From Ignavibacteria bacterium (GTDB lineage: Bacteria > Bacteroidota > Ignavibacteria > Tepidaquicellales > Tepidaquicellaceae), in NCBI GenBank assembly GCA_016783945.1, contig JADHVP010000017.1:1-40976 (forward strand): a DNA stretch of 40,976 nt. The letters are read 5' to 3'. Below, piece after piece: positions 16,021 to 26,491 of this stretch. Position numbers and translations under genes: made by a program. The notes under the pieces were generated by a model. That model worked only from the letters and a program-made list of their open reading frames with translations. It was not told where the DNA came from and made no database searches. The stretch's first letter is position 1, and the number at the start of each line of letters is the position of its first letter.

Positions 16021-17070
16021 TTAACTAATTAATTTTCGGCATGCTTCCAGAACTTCTTCGAGCTGAATTGTTTTAATACATTTAAATTCTTCCTCACCTT
16101 TCCAAATGCATACAGCGGGTGTTGGTGAATTATAAAAACAAGGACTGCACTCTAAATCTTTTCTTACAATAACGTGTTCAGTTTTCCATGGATACAACTC
16201 TTTATAATTAGTGTAAGCAAAAATACCAACCGTCGGGACATTAAATGCTGCTGCGGAATGCAGGAAAGCTGTATCATTGGATACAAATAAATCACAGTAC
16301 TTCAATCGTGCCATTGAATCCATGTAATTATTGGTCGAAGCAATTATACCTTCAGAATTCATCATCCGATCAATCTCATCATTAAGTTCAAACTCATTTC
16401 CAAACAATAAGATCTTTCCATCAAATTCTTCTGTTAATCTTTTTCCAAGCTCTGCATATTTTTCTTTCGACCATCTTTTATGAATATGGTTCTTCAATAA
16501 TGATGAACCTGCGTGGAAACCTATTAAGGTTTTATTTGTAAGATTGTTTTCCTTTAACCATTCTGAAGTCTTCTCTTCGTCTTCATTACTTAAATAAATA
16601 TTTAAACCACCCGGTTCATTTTTTATATCAACAATTTTATTAACCAGCTCAACGTTCTGAATAACGTTGTGTACGTTTTCGGTTTCATCAACAAAATCCG
16701 TATTCAAAAACTCGCATCTGAAATAGTGTGTATTATTGTAATGATGAGATAATCGCTTTTCGGCTCCAATCAGATAATTTAGAAAATTATACTCGAACCT
16801 GTTTGAGGGATAAATGTTGATAGAATAATGATACTTGTTCTTTCTTAATACTCTTAATTCGGCTAATGATTTAACTTTATTTTGATTGAGAAAATCAATG
16901 AAGTAAATCCTGTCCACGTACGGGTTATGATAGTACATCTCTGCAACAGACTTAAACATGACAAGCATATCGAGTCGTGAATCGGGAAGACTTTCTTTTA
17001 GCAGTCTTAAGGCAGGAGAGAACATAAGTGCATCACCGTTACCAGAAAGAGCATTTACAAGTATATTCAT
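16021..17070 (-). CDS. family 9 glycosyltransferase (heptosyltransferase-like)
   Basis: A 349-residue GT-B-fold glycosyltransferase of family 9, the family of lipopolysaccharide heptosyltransferases. The N-terminus MNILVNALSGNGDALMFSPALRLLKESLP corresponds to the family's GDxLxxTPxLxxLK opening. The C-terminal domain has IGFHAGSSLLKNHIHKRWS (about 183-201), the GSgxxxKxWp-like donor site, and CDLFVSNDTAFLHSAAAFNVPTVGIF (about 259-284), where the D-S/T-G/A-xxHxAAA pattern is diagnostic. It acts in the cytoplasm on a lipid-linked acceptor, probably in core or other surface glycan assembly. Two cysteine-containing segments near the end (ECSPCFYN and ECxxxxx-like FKCIKT) are common in this family. 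Its last codons abut the end of the IS element but the frame appears complete. Confidence 0.88.
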   Translation of the reverse strand: MNILVNALSGNGDALMFSPALRLLKESLPDSRLDMLVMFKSVAEMYYHNPYVDRIYFIDFLNQNKVKSLAELRVLRKNKYHYSINIYPSNRFEYNFLNYLIGAEKRLSHHYNNTHYFRCEFLNTDFVDETENVHNVIQNVELVNKIVDIKNEPGGLNIYLSNEDEEKTSEWLKENNLTNKTLIGFHAGSSLLKNHIHKRWSKEKYAELGKRLTEEFDGKILLFGNEFELNDEIDRMMNSEGIIASTNNYMDSMARLKYCDLFVSNDTAFLHSAAAFNVPTVGIFAYTNYKELYPWKTEHVIVRKDLECSPCFYNSPTPAVCIWKGEEEFKCIKTIQLEEVLEACRKLIS

Positions 17071-17126
17071 ATCTTAATAATTTCTTTCAGTGTAAAATTA
17101 TTTTTCCTTTGTGACTTAGTGTCTTT

Positions 17127-17148
17127 TCCCATAGGGATCCCTTCGGGA
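17127..17148. repeat. nested dyad around agggatccct
   Basis: tccc (17127-17130) and ggga (17145-17148) enclose the perfect palindrome agggatccct (17133-17142). Related gaaggagtccc and taggaatcctta dyads occur near 35900-35965. It lies in the 88-bp gap between the YfhO-type gene and the GT9 gene, preceded by a gtgacttagtgtctttt motif of the dispersed type. Confidence 0.45.
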
Positions 17149-17158
17149 GTGGTAATTA

Positions 17159-19501
17159 TTATAATTTCTTGTATGATAAAAAGACAATGCCGACTAAAAA
17201 TATCCCCAATGAAATAAAAGTTATATACATACCTGTCTTAAAAGTATCTGACTCGTAAACGAATTCCACTTTATGATTTCCTTTCTCTAAATAAATTGAT
17301 CTCATACTGTAATCCGTTCTGAATATTTCTGTTTCTTTACCATCAATGTATGCCTTCCACGCTGGATAATAAACCTCACTCAAAAAAAGAAAACCGTTTT
17401 CAGAAGTCTCAACATCTAAACTTATTTTGTTCATACCAAATTCTGTAATCCTTACATTCGAAGTTGGAATATTTACAGTATCATTAATGTCAGGTAATGC
17501 AATGCTTTCGAGTGATTTTTCAATTACCAGCGTTTTTCTATAATCAAATTCATCACTGTCCATATAGTCTCTAACCTTTTCCTCATCAACAACTTTGATA
17601 GCATAGAACATACTCGCTTTTGGTAAATACCCCGGATTTAATACAAGACCGATAGTCCCCTTTTCTTTATCCACATTGATTTTGTATTTTACATTTTGAA
17701 GGTCGAGCGATTGAGTGCTTTTTGGATCATTAGGTTTATTAAATGGATAATATCTTTCGAGAAGAAGTGCTCCATAACCTTCAATCAAAGGCAGTCTGTC
17801 ACGCATTCCCTGGTTTCTCTGAAATATCATGTTAGAACCATCGCGCATATTAACCCTGAACTGTTCGTTGTTTAATTCTTCTTTCAGTTGCTCCAACAAT
17901 TGTATATTCTGATCGTATGTTTTATCCGGAAAAACTGTCCCATTATTTTGATTATACCAATTGATATAAATATCCGCACATAGTACAGCGATAATTAATA
18001 CAATAAAAGCATTTATTTTTATTTTCTCTTTTAAAAATAAAACTATTAATCCACCAAATGCAAGCAGCAAGAAATAAAAAACTGTATACTGCTTTTTTAT
18101 CCATGAATAAATTTCTTCATTGTTAAGCAGAGCACCCGATTGAAAAGAACCACTTAACAATAAAATAAAAAAGAAAGAAAATACACTTATCAATAATATA
18201 AAATATTTTGTAGTAAAATATTTTAGCATTCCCTTCCTATCCTTCATTAATGAATCAAATCCTATCGCAATTAATATCGTCATACAGAAACAATACAGAT
18301 AAAGTATATGTCCCGGATTTCTGAACCTGTTAAACAGGGGGAGAGTTTCGAAAAGTAGCCTGTGAAAGAAAAAGTTTCCACCCAGTGCGAACAATAGAAC
18401 AAATATTCCAAAGCCTGATAAAAATCCGATTAGTAACAAGTTTTCCTTTTTGTTGTATAAATACCTTAGAAAAGGAATTAACACTACGATAACCAATACA
18501 GAGATATAAACATTTGCAATAGAGAACATCCATGCCCCGGGTTGATGCTGTGCCCAATACTTCATATCAGTAGATGCTTCGTTCCAATTCCAAACACCGA
18601 ATATTTTAGGCATAAAAGCCGTTAAAAAATCATAGGGATGAAAAGAACCCTCTTTTGCGAACTCGTAATCGAAACTTGCCCTGTTTGATATCGCAACAAA
18701 TTCATTCGTGGGTAAAAGCTGAATAGCCGTGATTCCTAAAGGAAGTAATAAAAAAATTAAAAACGCTATAGATATTTTTATTACATCTGGTTTTTCTTTT
18801 TGTCTGATCTTTGAAATAAAGACAATCAAAACAAAAATGGAGATGAATAAATAATTAAAGAAAGCAACCTGTGGATAACCACACAATATACTTAATGACA
18901 TCAGGAAAGCGGCAATGAATATGTAAAAGAATTTTTTATCCTCTACAAATTTTAGCCAGAACAAAAACACCAACGGAAGCCACAACACTGCTTCAATATT
19001 TGCCATGTGCATTGCATGAATCATCATATAACTTGAGTATGGAAATAATATCCCAAGAAGCGCTGATGCAGCATTCCCAAGTTTAAGCTGCCTACCCAAA
19101 AAGAAACTCGATATTGAACAAAGCAAATAATGTCCTAAGATTGATATCTGAATCGGTAAAGGGGAAAGAGCCCCATTCTTGACAAATAAAACAAGAAGAA
19201 GGTTTACAGGGTACAAGACTGCAATCTCTATATGAGCAAAAAACGGCATTCCACCAAACGTGTATGGATTCCAAAAAGGAAACTCTCCGTTGCTTAAAGA
19301 AACAGCAGACATGAACTTCTGCGGGTAAAACTGATGAAGGAAATCATCAAAAATATATGCACCACCCATCAAGAGTTCTCTAAAAAATATTACCCAGAAC
19401 AAAATCAGGATGATGATATAAAACTTTGTATTACCTGCTAAGTTTATTTCTTTAGCAGGAGTTTTAACCGTTTTTCTGGTTTTAGTATTTTTCTTTGCCA
19501 A
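17159..19501 (-). CDS. YfhO-family membrane protein (GT-C type)
   Basis: A 780-residue polytopic protein of the YfhO family. A short basic lysine-rich N-terminus precedes the first helix. The extracytoplasmic loop FDDFLHQFYPQKF (52-64) has the acidic pair expected of GT-C enzymes, and FPFWNPYTFGGMPFFA (about 74-89) is diagnostic of the family. About eleven to thirteen further hydrophobic helices follow. A soluble C-terminal region (about 530-755) includes RNQGMRDRLPLIEGYGALLLERY and SEVYYPAWKAYIDGKE, the latter typical of YfhO-type proteins, and a last membrane helix. Homologues act in attaching sugars to cell-surface polymers from lipid-linked donors. The exact acceptor is not predictable. 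It starts one base after the stop of the upstream GT2-methyltransferase gene, so the two are very likely translationally coupled, with GT9 downstream. Confidence 0.88.
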   Translation of the reverse strand: MAKKNTKTRKTVKTPAKEINLAGNTKFYIIILILFWVIFFRELLMGGAYIFDDFLHQFYPQKFMSAVSLSNGEFPFWNPYTFGGMPFFAHIEIAVLYPVNLLLVLFVKNGALSPLPIQISILGHYLLCSISSFFLGRQLKLGNAASALLGILFPYSSYMMIHAMHMANIEAVLWLPLVFLFWLKFVEDKKFFYIFIAAFLMSLSILCGYPQVAFFNYLFISIFVLIVFISKIRQKEKPDVIKISIAFLIFLLLPLGITAIQLLPTNEFVAISNRASFDYEFAKEGSFHPYDFLTAFMPKIFGVWNWNEASTDMKYWAQHQPGAWMFSIANVYISVLVIVVLIPFLRYLYNKKENLLLIGFLSGFGIFVLLFALGGNFFFHRLLFETLPLFNRFRNPGHILYLYCFCMTILIAIGFDSLMKDRKGMLKYFTTKYFILLISVFSFFFILLLSGSFQSGALLNNEEIYSWIKKQYTVFYFLLLAFGGLIVLFLKEKIKINAFIVLIIAVLCADIYINWYNQNNGTVFPDKTYDQNIQLLEQLKEELNNEQFRVNMRDGSNMIFQRNQGMRDRLPLIEGYGALLLERYYPFNKPNDPKSTQSLDLQNVKYKINVDKEKGTIGLVLNPGYLPKASMFYAIKVVDEEKVRDYMDSDEFDYRKTLVIEKSLESIALPDINDTVNIPTSNVRITEFGMNKISLDVETSENGFLFLSEVYYPAWKAYIDGKETEIFRTDYSMRSIYLEKGNHKVEFVYESDTFKTGMYITFISLGIFLVGIVFLSYKKL

Positions 19502-19502
19502 T

Positions 19503-20945
19503 TTATTCTTCCTTTTTCGTTATAAAAATAAATTGATAAGTAAACATTCTCACGAATATATATGAAAACAAAAACAAAATTAAATTAAGAAACCTTCCTA
19601 AGTTCTTTTTCAAAAAAACAGGTAAGACTTCTATTATAGGAATAGGTGTATATTTAATCTTAATCGTTTCCAGTTTATTGTTCATTAATAATTTTTTTGC
19701 CGAACTGTATGTAAAAAAATGAAGGTGATTACGGTCTAACAGTCCCCTGTCGGCATAAGGGAATCTTCCTATTAATAAGTTAAACCTTATGTATAAATTC
19801 GCAATGTTTGGTATTGAAATAAAAATCCTTCCATCGTCTTTTAGCACCCCCTTTGCATCGTTGAGCATTCTTTGATAATCATAAAGGTGTTCGAGAATAT
19901 CGAGTAATAATACAACGTCAAACTTCTTTTCTGTTAATTCATCCGGTATACCCTTATTGAGATCACATTGATAGTATTCCAGATAATTTTTATCCGTTGA
20001 TCCCGAAGGTGCTCTGAATCCAATTCCAGATACACGATTCTTTTTGCTGATGTTCGCTGCTAATAAGCCCTCACCGTAACAAATCTCCAAAACATCTAAG
20101 TTCTCTTTCCTATTTAAAATTTTTATGACTTCATAATGACTCGAGAAAGGATACATTTTTACCGGATAGCGTGTATAATATTCTTTGTAGGCAAACACCT
20201 TCCTTTTTCCCTTTATTGTAGCTTTGTAATCCATGACTGTTCTGACAATGTCTTTTGCGTATTGCATACCATTCACATAGCAAATTTCTTCTCCATAAAA
20301 TGTTGGAATCGGAACCTCAACAATTTTCAAATTATTGTGGTTTGCTTTTACTATTATCTGTGTATCAAAATGAAAATCATCGGTCATATTATCCAAACAT
20401 ATTTTTTTCAAACCTTCTATTGAATATGCTCTGTACCCTGAATGGAATTCGGTTAGATTCATTTTAAGAGTAAAATTCTCATACATCGAAAGGACTTTAT
20501 TACCAACGTATTTATAAAATGGCATACCTCCTTTTAATGCACCGCCGTATTTTTTCATCATTCTTGAACCTAATACTACATCAGCTTCTCCATTTATAAT
20601 TGGATCATACATATCGTTTAGAACTTCCGGTGCATATTGTCCGTCACCATGCAAAAGAACTACAACATCGAAACCTCTTTCCATAAAATATATGAAGCCG
20701 CGTTTCTGATTACCTCCATAACCTAAATTCTTTTCATTCAGAAATATCTGAAGTTTTTCTAATTTATTAACTTCCTTATAACCAACTGACAGCATGTATG
20801 TATCATCTTTACTCGCATCATCAAATACTGCTATCTCATCGATCTCTTCGTAAACGTTCTTTGGAATTCTATCCAACATCTTACTAAGAGTAGAGACAGC
20901 ATTATATGCTACTACAAGTATTCCTATTTTTTTATCAAGCTTCAT
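19503..20945 (-). CDS. bifunctional GT2 glycosyltransferase / methyltransferase
   Basis: A 480-residue fusion. Residues 1-240 are a family 2 glycosyltransferase like dolichol- or undecaprenyl-phosphate sugar transferases: GILVVAYNAVSTL, FDDASKDDT (41-49), LLHGDGQYAPE with the DxD-like site at D101, and SGYRAYS (169-175). Residues about 265-430 form a class I SAM-dependent methyltransferase: motif I is present but altered to VLEICYGEG (285-293, usually VLDxGCGxG), followed by FDVVLLLDILEHLYD (342-356) and GRIFISIPN. A hydrophobic C-terminal segment (about 440-472) could anchor it in the membrane. The combination suggests making a polyprenyl-phosphate sugar, possibly a methylated one, for the YfhO-type protein encoded immediately downstream with a one-base gap. 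The unusual motif I leaves methyltransferase activity uncertain. Confidence 0.85.
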   Translation of the reverse strand: MKLDKKIGILVVAYNAVSTLSKMLDRIPKNVYEEIDEIAVFDDASKDDTYMLSVGYKEVNKLEKLQIFLNEKNLGYGGNQKRGFIYFMERGFDVVVLLHGDGQYAPEVLNDMYDPIINGEADVVLGSRMMKKYGGALKGGMPFYKYVGNKVLSMYENFTLKMNLTEFHSGYRAYSIEGLKKICLDNMTDDFHFDTQIIVKANHNNLKIVEVPIPTFYGEEICYVNGMQYAKDIVRTVMDYKATIKGKRKVFAYKEYYTRYPVKMYPFSSHYEVIKILNRKENLDVLEICYGEGLLAANISKKNRVSGIGFRAPSGSTDKNYLEYYQCDLNKGIPDELTEKKFDVVLLLDILEHLYDYQRMLNDAKGVLKDDGRIFISIPNIANLYIRFNLLIGRFPYADRGLLDRNHLHFFTYSSAKKLLMNNKLETIKIKYTPIPIIEVLPVFLKKNLGRFLNLILFLFSYIFVRMFTYQFIFITKKEE

Positions 20946-21376
20946 TAAACTGAATATAATTCGACAACCTATTTCCTTTTTTATAAATTACTTCATAATT
21001 AGAATAATAATCAAGGTGATATATACAAAAACGAATTGAGCAAATAATTTTAAGGTCGGATATTATAAATCTTACTTTATAAACTGGATTTCAAAATGAA
21101 ATTTAAAGAAATCTCAAATAATATTTTCCAAATAACAAATAATATACAAATCTCAATTTCATTAAAACTTCGCATTTTAAAAAATTACTCTTAAAAGATA
21201 TGCACTGGAATAATTCAGTTGTTACGCATTACATTAAAGAGCTTTTTAGCTTTTGAAAATTTTTTATTGATTATTGGTACTTATTTGAAATTTGTCTTTT
21301 GTAATTTGTATATTTTTAAAAAAGATATAAAAAATTATTAAATACTAATTCATTTGAATATAGTATTAAATTACAC
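20946..21376. other. AT-rich intergenic stretch, 431 bp
   Basis: No gene, tRNA or clear hairpin seen. It separates the DUF2723 gene from the GT2-methyltransferase gene, both on the - strand, and should hold the latter's promoter. Segments such as gaaatttgtcttttgtaattt (about 21286-21306) resemble the dispersed AT-rich repeat vocabulary seen elsewhere in the window. Confidence 0.5.
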
Positions 21377-24028
21377 TTACTGTCCACCCATCATTTTCTG
21401 CTTTATGATTGCCATCTTTTGCTGAACAGATGGATCATTCGGACTCACCAACGATAGACGATTTAGAATATCTACTGCTTTCTGATATTGCCCCTGTGCT
21501 TCATAAATATCAATTAATATCCTGTATGGATTATAATACGATTGCATACTACCCGGATTAGTTTGTAATTCCTCTAATGCAACAACTTCTACTTCTCTCG
21601 CATATTCATTAAATTTATTATTATCACCTAATCTTAGATATATCATTGCAACGTCATACTTTATTCTGTAATCCATTGGGACAGCACTCCTTGGAATTCG
21701 TTTTTCCATCTCGTCTAACGTTAGTTTTACCTGGTCATACTTCGTTGAATCTTCCGAGTACGAATAAGCAAGTCTTAAAAACAAAGTTCTGTATGTTTCT
21801 ATCATACGTCTATGATCCTGGTTATAAAATATGGATTTATTATCAAGACCTTTAAAAATAAAACCATATTGTGGTGTTTTACTCGGTTCAGAAGGTTCAT
21901 TGAATAAACACTCTCTCATAATTTCATTATTCACAGTAACACCGTATGGAGACTGTGTTTTATAAGGAACTAATCTCTGCGCCATTCCTTCCCACAAAAG
22001 ATAATCGCCTAAACCAATATAGTTATCTTCAGACACTGTCACAGAAAAATAAATCGGTCTTTCCCAATTATTAGCTCTGATAATATCAAGAACAAGAAGG
22101 TCATTAGTTTTTAAGGCGGTTAATACCTGATTACCCTGCTGTTGTCTTATAGTAGCAGGAATATTAAAAATAATTTTATCCGGCAGGTCCGGGTTATTTC
22201 TCATAGAGTCCGGGTAAGCTGAAACCGGTACATTGATTGAAACAAGTTTATTTTCATCCCATTGAACAGGCTGTAATCTCCTTACCTGATCATCGGAGTA
22301 TGTCATTGGAACTGTCTTTGCTCCATAAGGGCTTTCGTTCTTCAATTGCAGATTATACCAATCAGTTTGTCCGAGTGAAAGATTAACAATCCTCACATCG
22401 GTTCTAATTCCGTAAACAGCCTGCAATGCCCACACAGGAAATGTATCATTATCCCCGTTAGTAATAACAATCGCATCCTTTTCTACACTTTGTAAAATGT
22501 TATAGGCATAATTAAACGGGAAATAATTATCTTGCCTGCTTAACTGAGGATAATTAACCCTGAGCATGTTCATAGGAACGACTAAAAAACAAACAGCCAA
22601 GACAACACTCGTAGCTGGAATAATAGATGACTTTTTCATCTTTTCTTTGAGCTGTTCGATAATGCCTACGACACCGAGACCTATCCACATCGAGAATACT
22701 AAATACGCCCCGACATAAAAATAATCCCTCTCTCTCGGTTGCGGGTCCTGCTGATTTTGATAAAGTGCTGTAACTATTCCCATTAACATAAACATTGCAA
22801 GAAACACTAAAGCAAGTTTCCAGTCTTTTCTAAAATGATAAAACACACCGAACATTCCCAATATAAATGGTATTGCATAGAGCTTACTGAAATCAACACC
22901 ATCCCCCTGGTCGTAACCCTCTCTGCCAATGAATTGCCAGAATAGATACCTGTTGAACATTTCATTTATCTGGTATTTCCATAAGAATTCCATATCGCTC
23001 GAATACAACTGCCTTGTACGTTCATGCTGGGGTTCTTGTGAATATCTTCTGGGCAAGAACAAAGGCTGCTGTCCATACTGCTCACGGTTTAAATATGAAA
23101 TTAAAGTTTCAATATTATCAGGTCTGTTTTCATTCATCGGAAGGTTATCAACATTTGCTCTTTGAAAAACCGAAATGTATGTCGAGTATCCCAATAGAAT
23201 TAAAAAAAGCGACAGAAAAAATAAATTTAATGTTGCAGATTTATTCTTAACAGAATAATATATTCCAAAAATAATTATTAATAATATGAACACTACTAAA
23301 ATAGAACTTCCGGAAATTAGTAAAGGAAGTTTTTTAACAACTCCTGGATACACAATAAAAAATGCAACGCTCGAAATAATGATAGCGAATGTAAATGTTT
23401 TTTGCGTATACTCATACCTCCTGAAATAAAATAACAAACCGGCAATAATAATACATTGAACAACAAGTAAATGAATTCCAATTGACAAACCGACAATATA
23501 GGCAACCATCAGTAAATATTTATCACTTCCTGGTTCATCAGCTTTCTCCCACCATACCATAAGAAGGTAAACATTCAGGGCAATCAAAAATGTACCAAAT
23601 CCATATACTTCAGTTTCAAGTGCATTGAACCAGAACGTGTCGCTGAATGCGTAAGATAATGCTCCGATTGCTGAAGCACCACATATAAGCATTACATCGA
23701 AAGTAGTTTTTGGGTATCCTCTCCAGTTCTTTATTATTTTTGTGGAAATAAGATATAATAACATCACACTAAGTGAACTGGAAAATACTGAAAGATAATT
23801 CATTCTGAGACCGATGTCTTCTGCTATCGGAAGTAATGTAAAAAACCTTCCAACAAGCATAAAAAACGGTGCTCCGGGAGGATGGGGTACGGATAATGTA
23901 TAAGCACTTGCGATAAACTCACCACAATCCCAAAAAGATAGTGTTGGTTGTACAGTAATTACATATACAATACTCGCAAAAAGAAAAACAACTAAACCAG
24001 TAATGCGGTTAACTAGTTTGAAATCCAT
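21377..24028 (-). CDS. DUF2723 membrane protein, probable GT-C glycosyltransferase
   Basis: An 883-residue polytopic membrane protein of the DUF2723 family. The family signature is near the N-terminus: FWDCGEFIASAYTLSVPHPPGAP (33-55), with the acidic DCGE in the first extracytoplasmic loop. About ten to twelve helices occupy roughly 10-500. The soluble part contains TNGDNDTFPVWALQAVYGIRTDVRIVNLSL (about 520-550), strongly conserved in Bacteroidota-type members. The C-terminus (about 770-875) is helical with TPR-like repeats (AMIYLRLGDNNKF, then YEAQGQYQKAVDIL). The eukaryotic homologue TMEM260 is a protein O-mannosyltransferase, so a lipid-sugar-dependent protein glycosylation role is plausible but not shown. 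It is the upstream member of the - strand glycan block, separated from the GT2 fusion by 431 bp. Confidence 0.88.
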   Translation of the reverse strand: MDFKLVNRITGLVVFLFASIVYVITVQPTLSFWDCGEFIASAYTLSVPHPPGAPFFMLVGRFFTLLPIAEDIGLRMNYLSVFSSSLSVMLLYLISTKIIKNWRGYPKTTFDVMLICGASAIGALSYAFSDTFWFNALETEVYGFGTFLIALNVYLLMVWWEKADEPGSDKYLLMVAYIVGLSIGIHLLVVQCIIIAGLLFYFRRYEYTQKTFTFAIIISSVAFFIVYPGVVKKLPLLISGSSILVVFILLIIIFGIYYSVKNKSATLNLFFLSLFLILLGYSTYISVFQRANVDNLPMNENRPDNIETLISYLNREQYGQQPLFLPRRYSQEPQHERTRQLYSSDMEFLWKYQINEMFNRYLFWQFIGREGYDQGDGVDFSKLYAIPFILGMFGVFYHFRKDWKLALVFLAMFMLMGIVTALYQNQQDPQPRERDYFYVGAYLVFSMWIGLGVVGIIEQLKEKMKKSSIIPATSVVLAVCFLVVPMNMLRVNYPQLSRQDNYFPFNYAYNILQSVEKDAIVITNGDNDTFPVWALQAVYGIRTDVRIVNLSLGQTDWYNLQLKNESPYGAKTVPMTYSDDQVRRLQPVQWDENKLVSINVPVSAYPDSMRNNPDLPDKIIFNIPATIRQQQGNQVLTALKTNDLLVLDIIRANNWERPIYFSVTVSEDNYIGLGDYLLWEGMAQRLVPYKTQSPYGVTVNNEIMRECLFNEPSEPSKTPQYGFIFKGLDNKSIFYNQDHRRMIETYRTLFLRLAYSYSEDSTKYDQVKLTLDEMEKRIPRSAVPMDYRIKYDVAMIYLRLGDNNKFNEYAREVEVVALEELQTNPGSMQSYYNPYRILIDIYEAQGQYQKAVDILNRLSLVSPNDPSVQQKMAIIKQKMMGGQ

Positions 24029-24358
24029 TATATTATTCTAAAATTTATGAATCTGCCTGAAGGAGCATGGCATAGCCATCACTATGTAACAATCCCCATT
24101 GGGGCAGGCAGGAATTAAAAACGTTAAATTACTTTAATTAAGGCTAAGTTTCAATATATAAACTATTAGAAAACTCTTATACTCTTCACAACTCTAAACT
24201 ATCTATTACACCTTTAAGCTTTTATTACAATGTTGTGATACTCTGATTAGAATTGTTAAATAATTTGTTTAGAAAATGACCGAATGATTTTGAAAAAAGT
24301 TTAAATAAAATGAAGACTACAGAATAAAATTTAGATGTGATTCGGAGATGTGATTATT
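24029..24358. other. intergenic region with a small palindrome cluster, 330 bp
   Basis: Between two - strand genes. 24055-24112 holds a repeat cluster: ggcatagcc, a cccca/tgggg stem (24094-24104) and a gcaggcagg half of the cctgcctg hairpin family seen at 5920 and 34522. The rest is AT-rich without visible structure and must hold the promoter of the DUF2723 gene. Confidence 0.5.
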
Positions 24359-26338
24359 TTACTTATGCTTCAGTCTTATCCTCAGTTGTTCTGCAATAAT
24401 TGTAAAAAGTTCATCGGAGGATATAGGTTTTGAAAGATACTCATCAAATCCTGCAGCCAATATTTTTTTCTTATCATCTTTCATTGCAAAAGCAGTTTGT
24501 GCAATGAACGGAACTTTTGTATATTCCCTCCATCTTTTTCTGATTTCTGCTCTTAGCAATAATCCATCCCACGGTTTAGGCATACGCATATCCATGAGTA
24601 TAACATCAAACAGTTCTCTTTTTTTATAACTCTCTTTAATAATTTCGAGTGCTTGTTCACCTGTATAGGCAATAGCGATATTCGCAACTCTTATTAGCAT
24701 CAGCTTTATTAATTTTGCACTATACTCATCATCCTCAACAAGCAGAATATTCGGTTTTAGCTCTCTTAAAAATTCAGCATTTTCAAAACTTTTCATTTTA
24801 GAATCTACTTTCGAAATTATTTTTTCCTTCACTTCTGTTGACTTCGAAAGAGGTAAATACACAGTTACCGAAGTACCATGTCCTTTTGTCGAATCTATTT
24901 CTATATCACCATTCATCAATTCAATCAGTCTTTTTGATATGCTTAAACCAAGACCTGCTCCCTCAAACCTTCTTGAGAATTTTTCATCTTCCTGCCTGAA
25001 CGTATCAAATAAATGATGTTTAAATGAATCATCAATTCCAATGCCAGTATCTGTTATTTTGAAATAAGCCTTATTCTTTATCTCATCAATACCTGTATGA
25101 ACGACCACAGAACCTTTATCGGTAAACTTAATTGCATTATCAAGTATGTTAGTCACCACTGTAGCTATACGGTCAATATCAGCAAATACCTTCACCCCTT
25201 CATCAGAAGAAAAGTTCAACTCTATACTTTTGGATTTTGCTATCGGTTCAAATATTATTACTACTTTGTTAATTACCTCATTCAAATAACATTCTTTAAT
25301 CGTCAGCTCCATTTTATTTGCTTCAATCTTACTTATATCAAGTATATTATCCAAAACGTTCAATAATCTTTTACCGCTTTTATGAATAGTATCCGCAAAC
25401 GAAGACAATTCTTCGTTTTCATGTTCACTTAGCTCACCTTCCAGCAGTTCTGCAAAACCGAGAATTCCATTCAAAGGAGTTCTTATCTCATGACTCATAT
25501 TTGCAAGGAAAGCCGTCTTTAGTCGGTTCGATTCTTCTGCTTTTTCTTTTGCATTCTTTAATTCAATTTCTGCTATCTTAGATTCGGTAATATCTTCCAG
25601 AGTCCCTTCAGTATATATAATCTTCCCTCTATCATCTTCCACTGTTCTTGCACTTTCTCTTACATAAATAACAGTATCGTCAGGTTTTTTCCACCTCTCC
25701 TCAAAGCCATGTATAGTTTTTTCATCCTTTAATATCCTTATGAATTCGCCTCTATCATTTTTATCTATGTAGCCATTCTCATTTATGTTTATCTCTGAAA
25801 GTTCATCTAATGTTGAGTAACCTGTAATGGCTAACATTGCAGGATTTGCCATGAGTACCTTTCCATCCAGAGTTGCACGGTATATACCCATTGTTGAATT
25901 CTCAAAAAAACCTCTAAATCTCTTCTCGCTATGCTCTAATTTATCTATAAGATTTTTTCTGGAAATAGCAAAGTTTAATGATTTGCTAAAGATGTGGCTG
26001 TCTAATTGATTTTTTATTAAATAATCCTGTGCCCCTGTCTTAACAGCTTTTTCACCCAATAAATTATCATTGATACCTGTCAATAAAACTATGGGGATGT
26101 TCGGTACTTTATCATATACTTTCTGAAAAGTATCATAACCCTGGCTGTCGGGTAGATTTAAATCAAGTATCACAATATCAAAATTCTTAGCACTCAAACT
26201 TCTGAATGCTCCTTCAAGAGAATCGGTACTACTTATGTTATAATTATCTGTAGCATTCTTACGAAGCATCTCCTCGACTAATCTAATGTCACCGGGATTA
26301 TCTTCAACCAATAATATGTTCACGACTTTATCTGCCAT
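24359..26338 (-). CDS. hybrid sensor histidine kinase, REC-PAS-HisKA-HATPase-REC
   Basis: A 659-residue cytoplasmic hybrid kinase with no membrane span. Domains in order: receiver 1 (about 1-125, phospho-acceptor D59 in VILDLNLPD), PAS (about 140-255, ending TLEDITESK), a coil, HisKA (about 273-340, phospho-His H283 in [12 protein letters not shown]), HATPase_c (about 385-497, with [13 protein letters not shown] and GAGLGLSI), and receiver 2 (about 528-655, D583 in VILMDMRMP). The N-terminal receiver implies that it is itself a target of another kinase, perhaps one of the large PAS kinases upstream on this strand. The C-terminal receiver would allow a phosphorelay. It is the last gene of the signalling block, separated by 318 bp from the receiver gene, with an inverted TGTAGGACA repeat in that gap. 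Confidence 0.93.
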   Translation of the reverse strand: MADKVVNILLVEDNPGDIRLVEEMLRKNATDNYNISSTDSLEGAFRSLSAKNFDIVILDLNLPDSQGYDTFQKVYDKVPNIPIVLLTGINDNLLGEKAVKTGAQDYLIKNQLDSHIFSKSLNFAISRKNLIDKLEHSEKRFRGFFENSTMGIYRATLDGKVLMANPAMLAITGYSTLDELSEININENGYIDKNDRGEFIRILKDEKTIHGFEERWKKPDDTVIYVRESARTVEDDRGKIIYTEGTLEDITESKIAEIELKNAKEKAEESNRLKTAFLANMSHEIRTPLNGILGFAELLEGELSEHENEELSSFADTIHKSGKRLLNVLDNILDISKIEANKMELTIKECYLNEVINKVVIIFEPIAKSKSIELNFSSDEGVKVFADIDRIATVVTNILDNAIKFTDKGSVVVHTGIDEIKNKAYFKITDTGIGIDDSFKHHLFDTFRQEDEKFSRRFEGAGLGLSISKRLIELMNGDIEIDSTKGHGTSVTVYLPLSKSTEVKEKIISKVDSKMKSFENAEFLRELKPNILLVEDDEYSAKLIKLMLIRVANIAIAYTGEQALEIIKESYKKRELFDVILMDMRMPKPWDGLLLRAEIRKRWREYTKVPFIAQTAFAMKDDKKKILAAGFDEYLSKPISSDELFTIIAEQLRIRLKHK

Positions 26339-26491
26339 TAACTTTTGTTAATCAATATATATAAACACTGTAAATTTTTCATCATAAATTTATATATTTA
26401 TTAGATAATATAAATGAAGTGTAGCTGAAAATATTATACGTATATACTACATTTTAATATAGCTAATATACTTTTTTATAAAATAATATAC

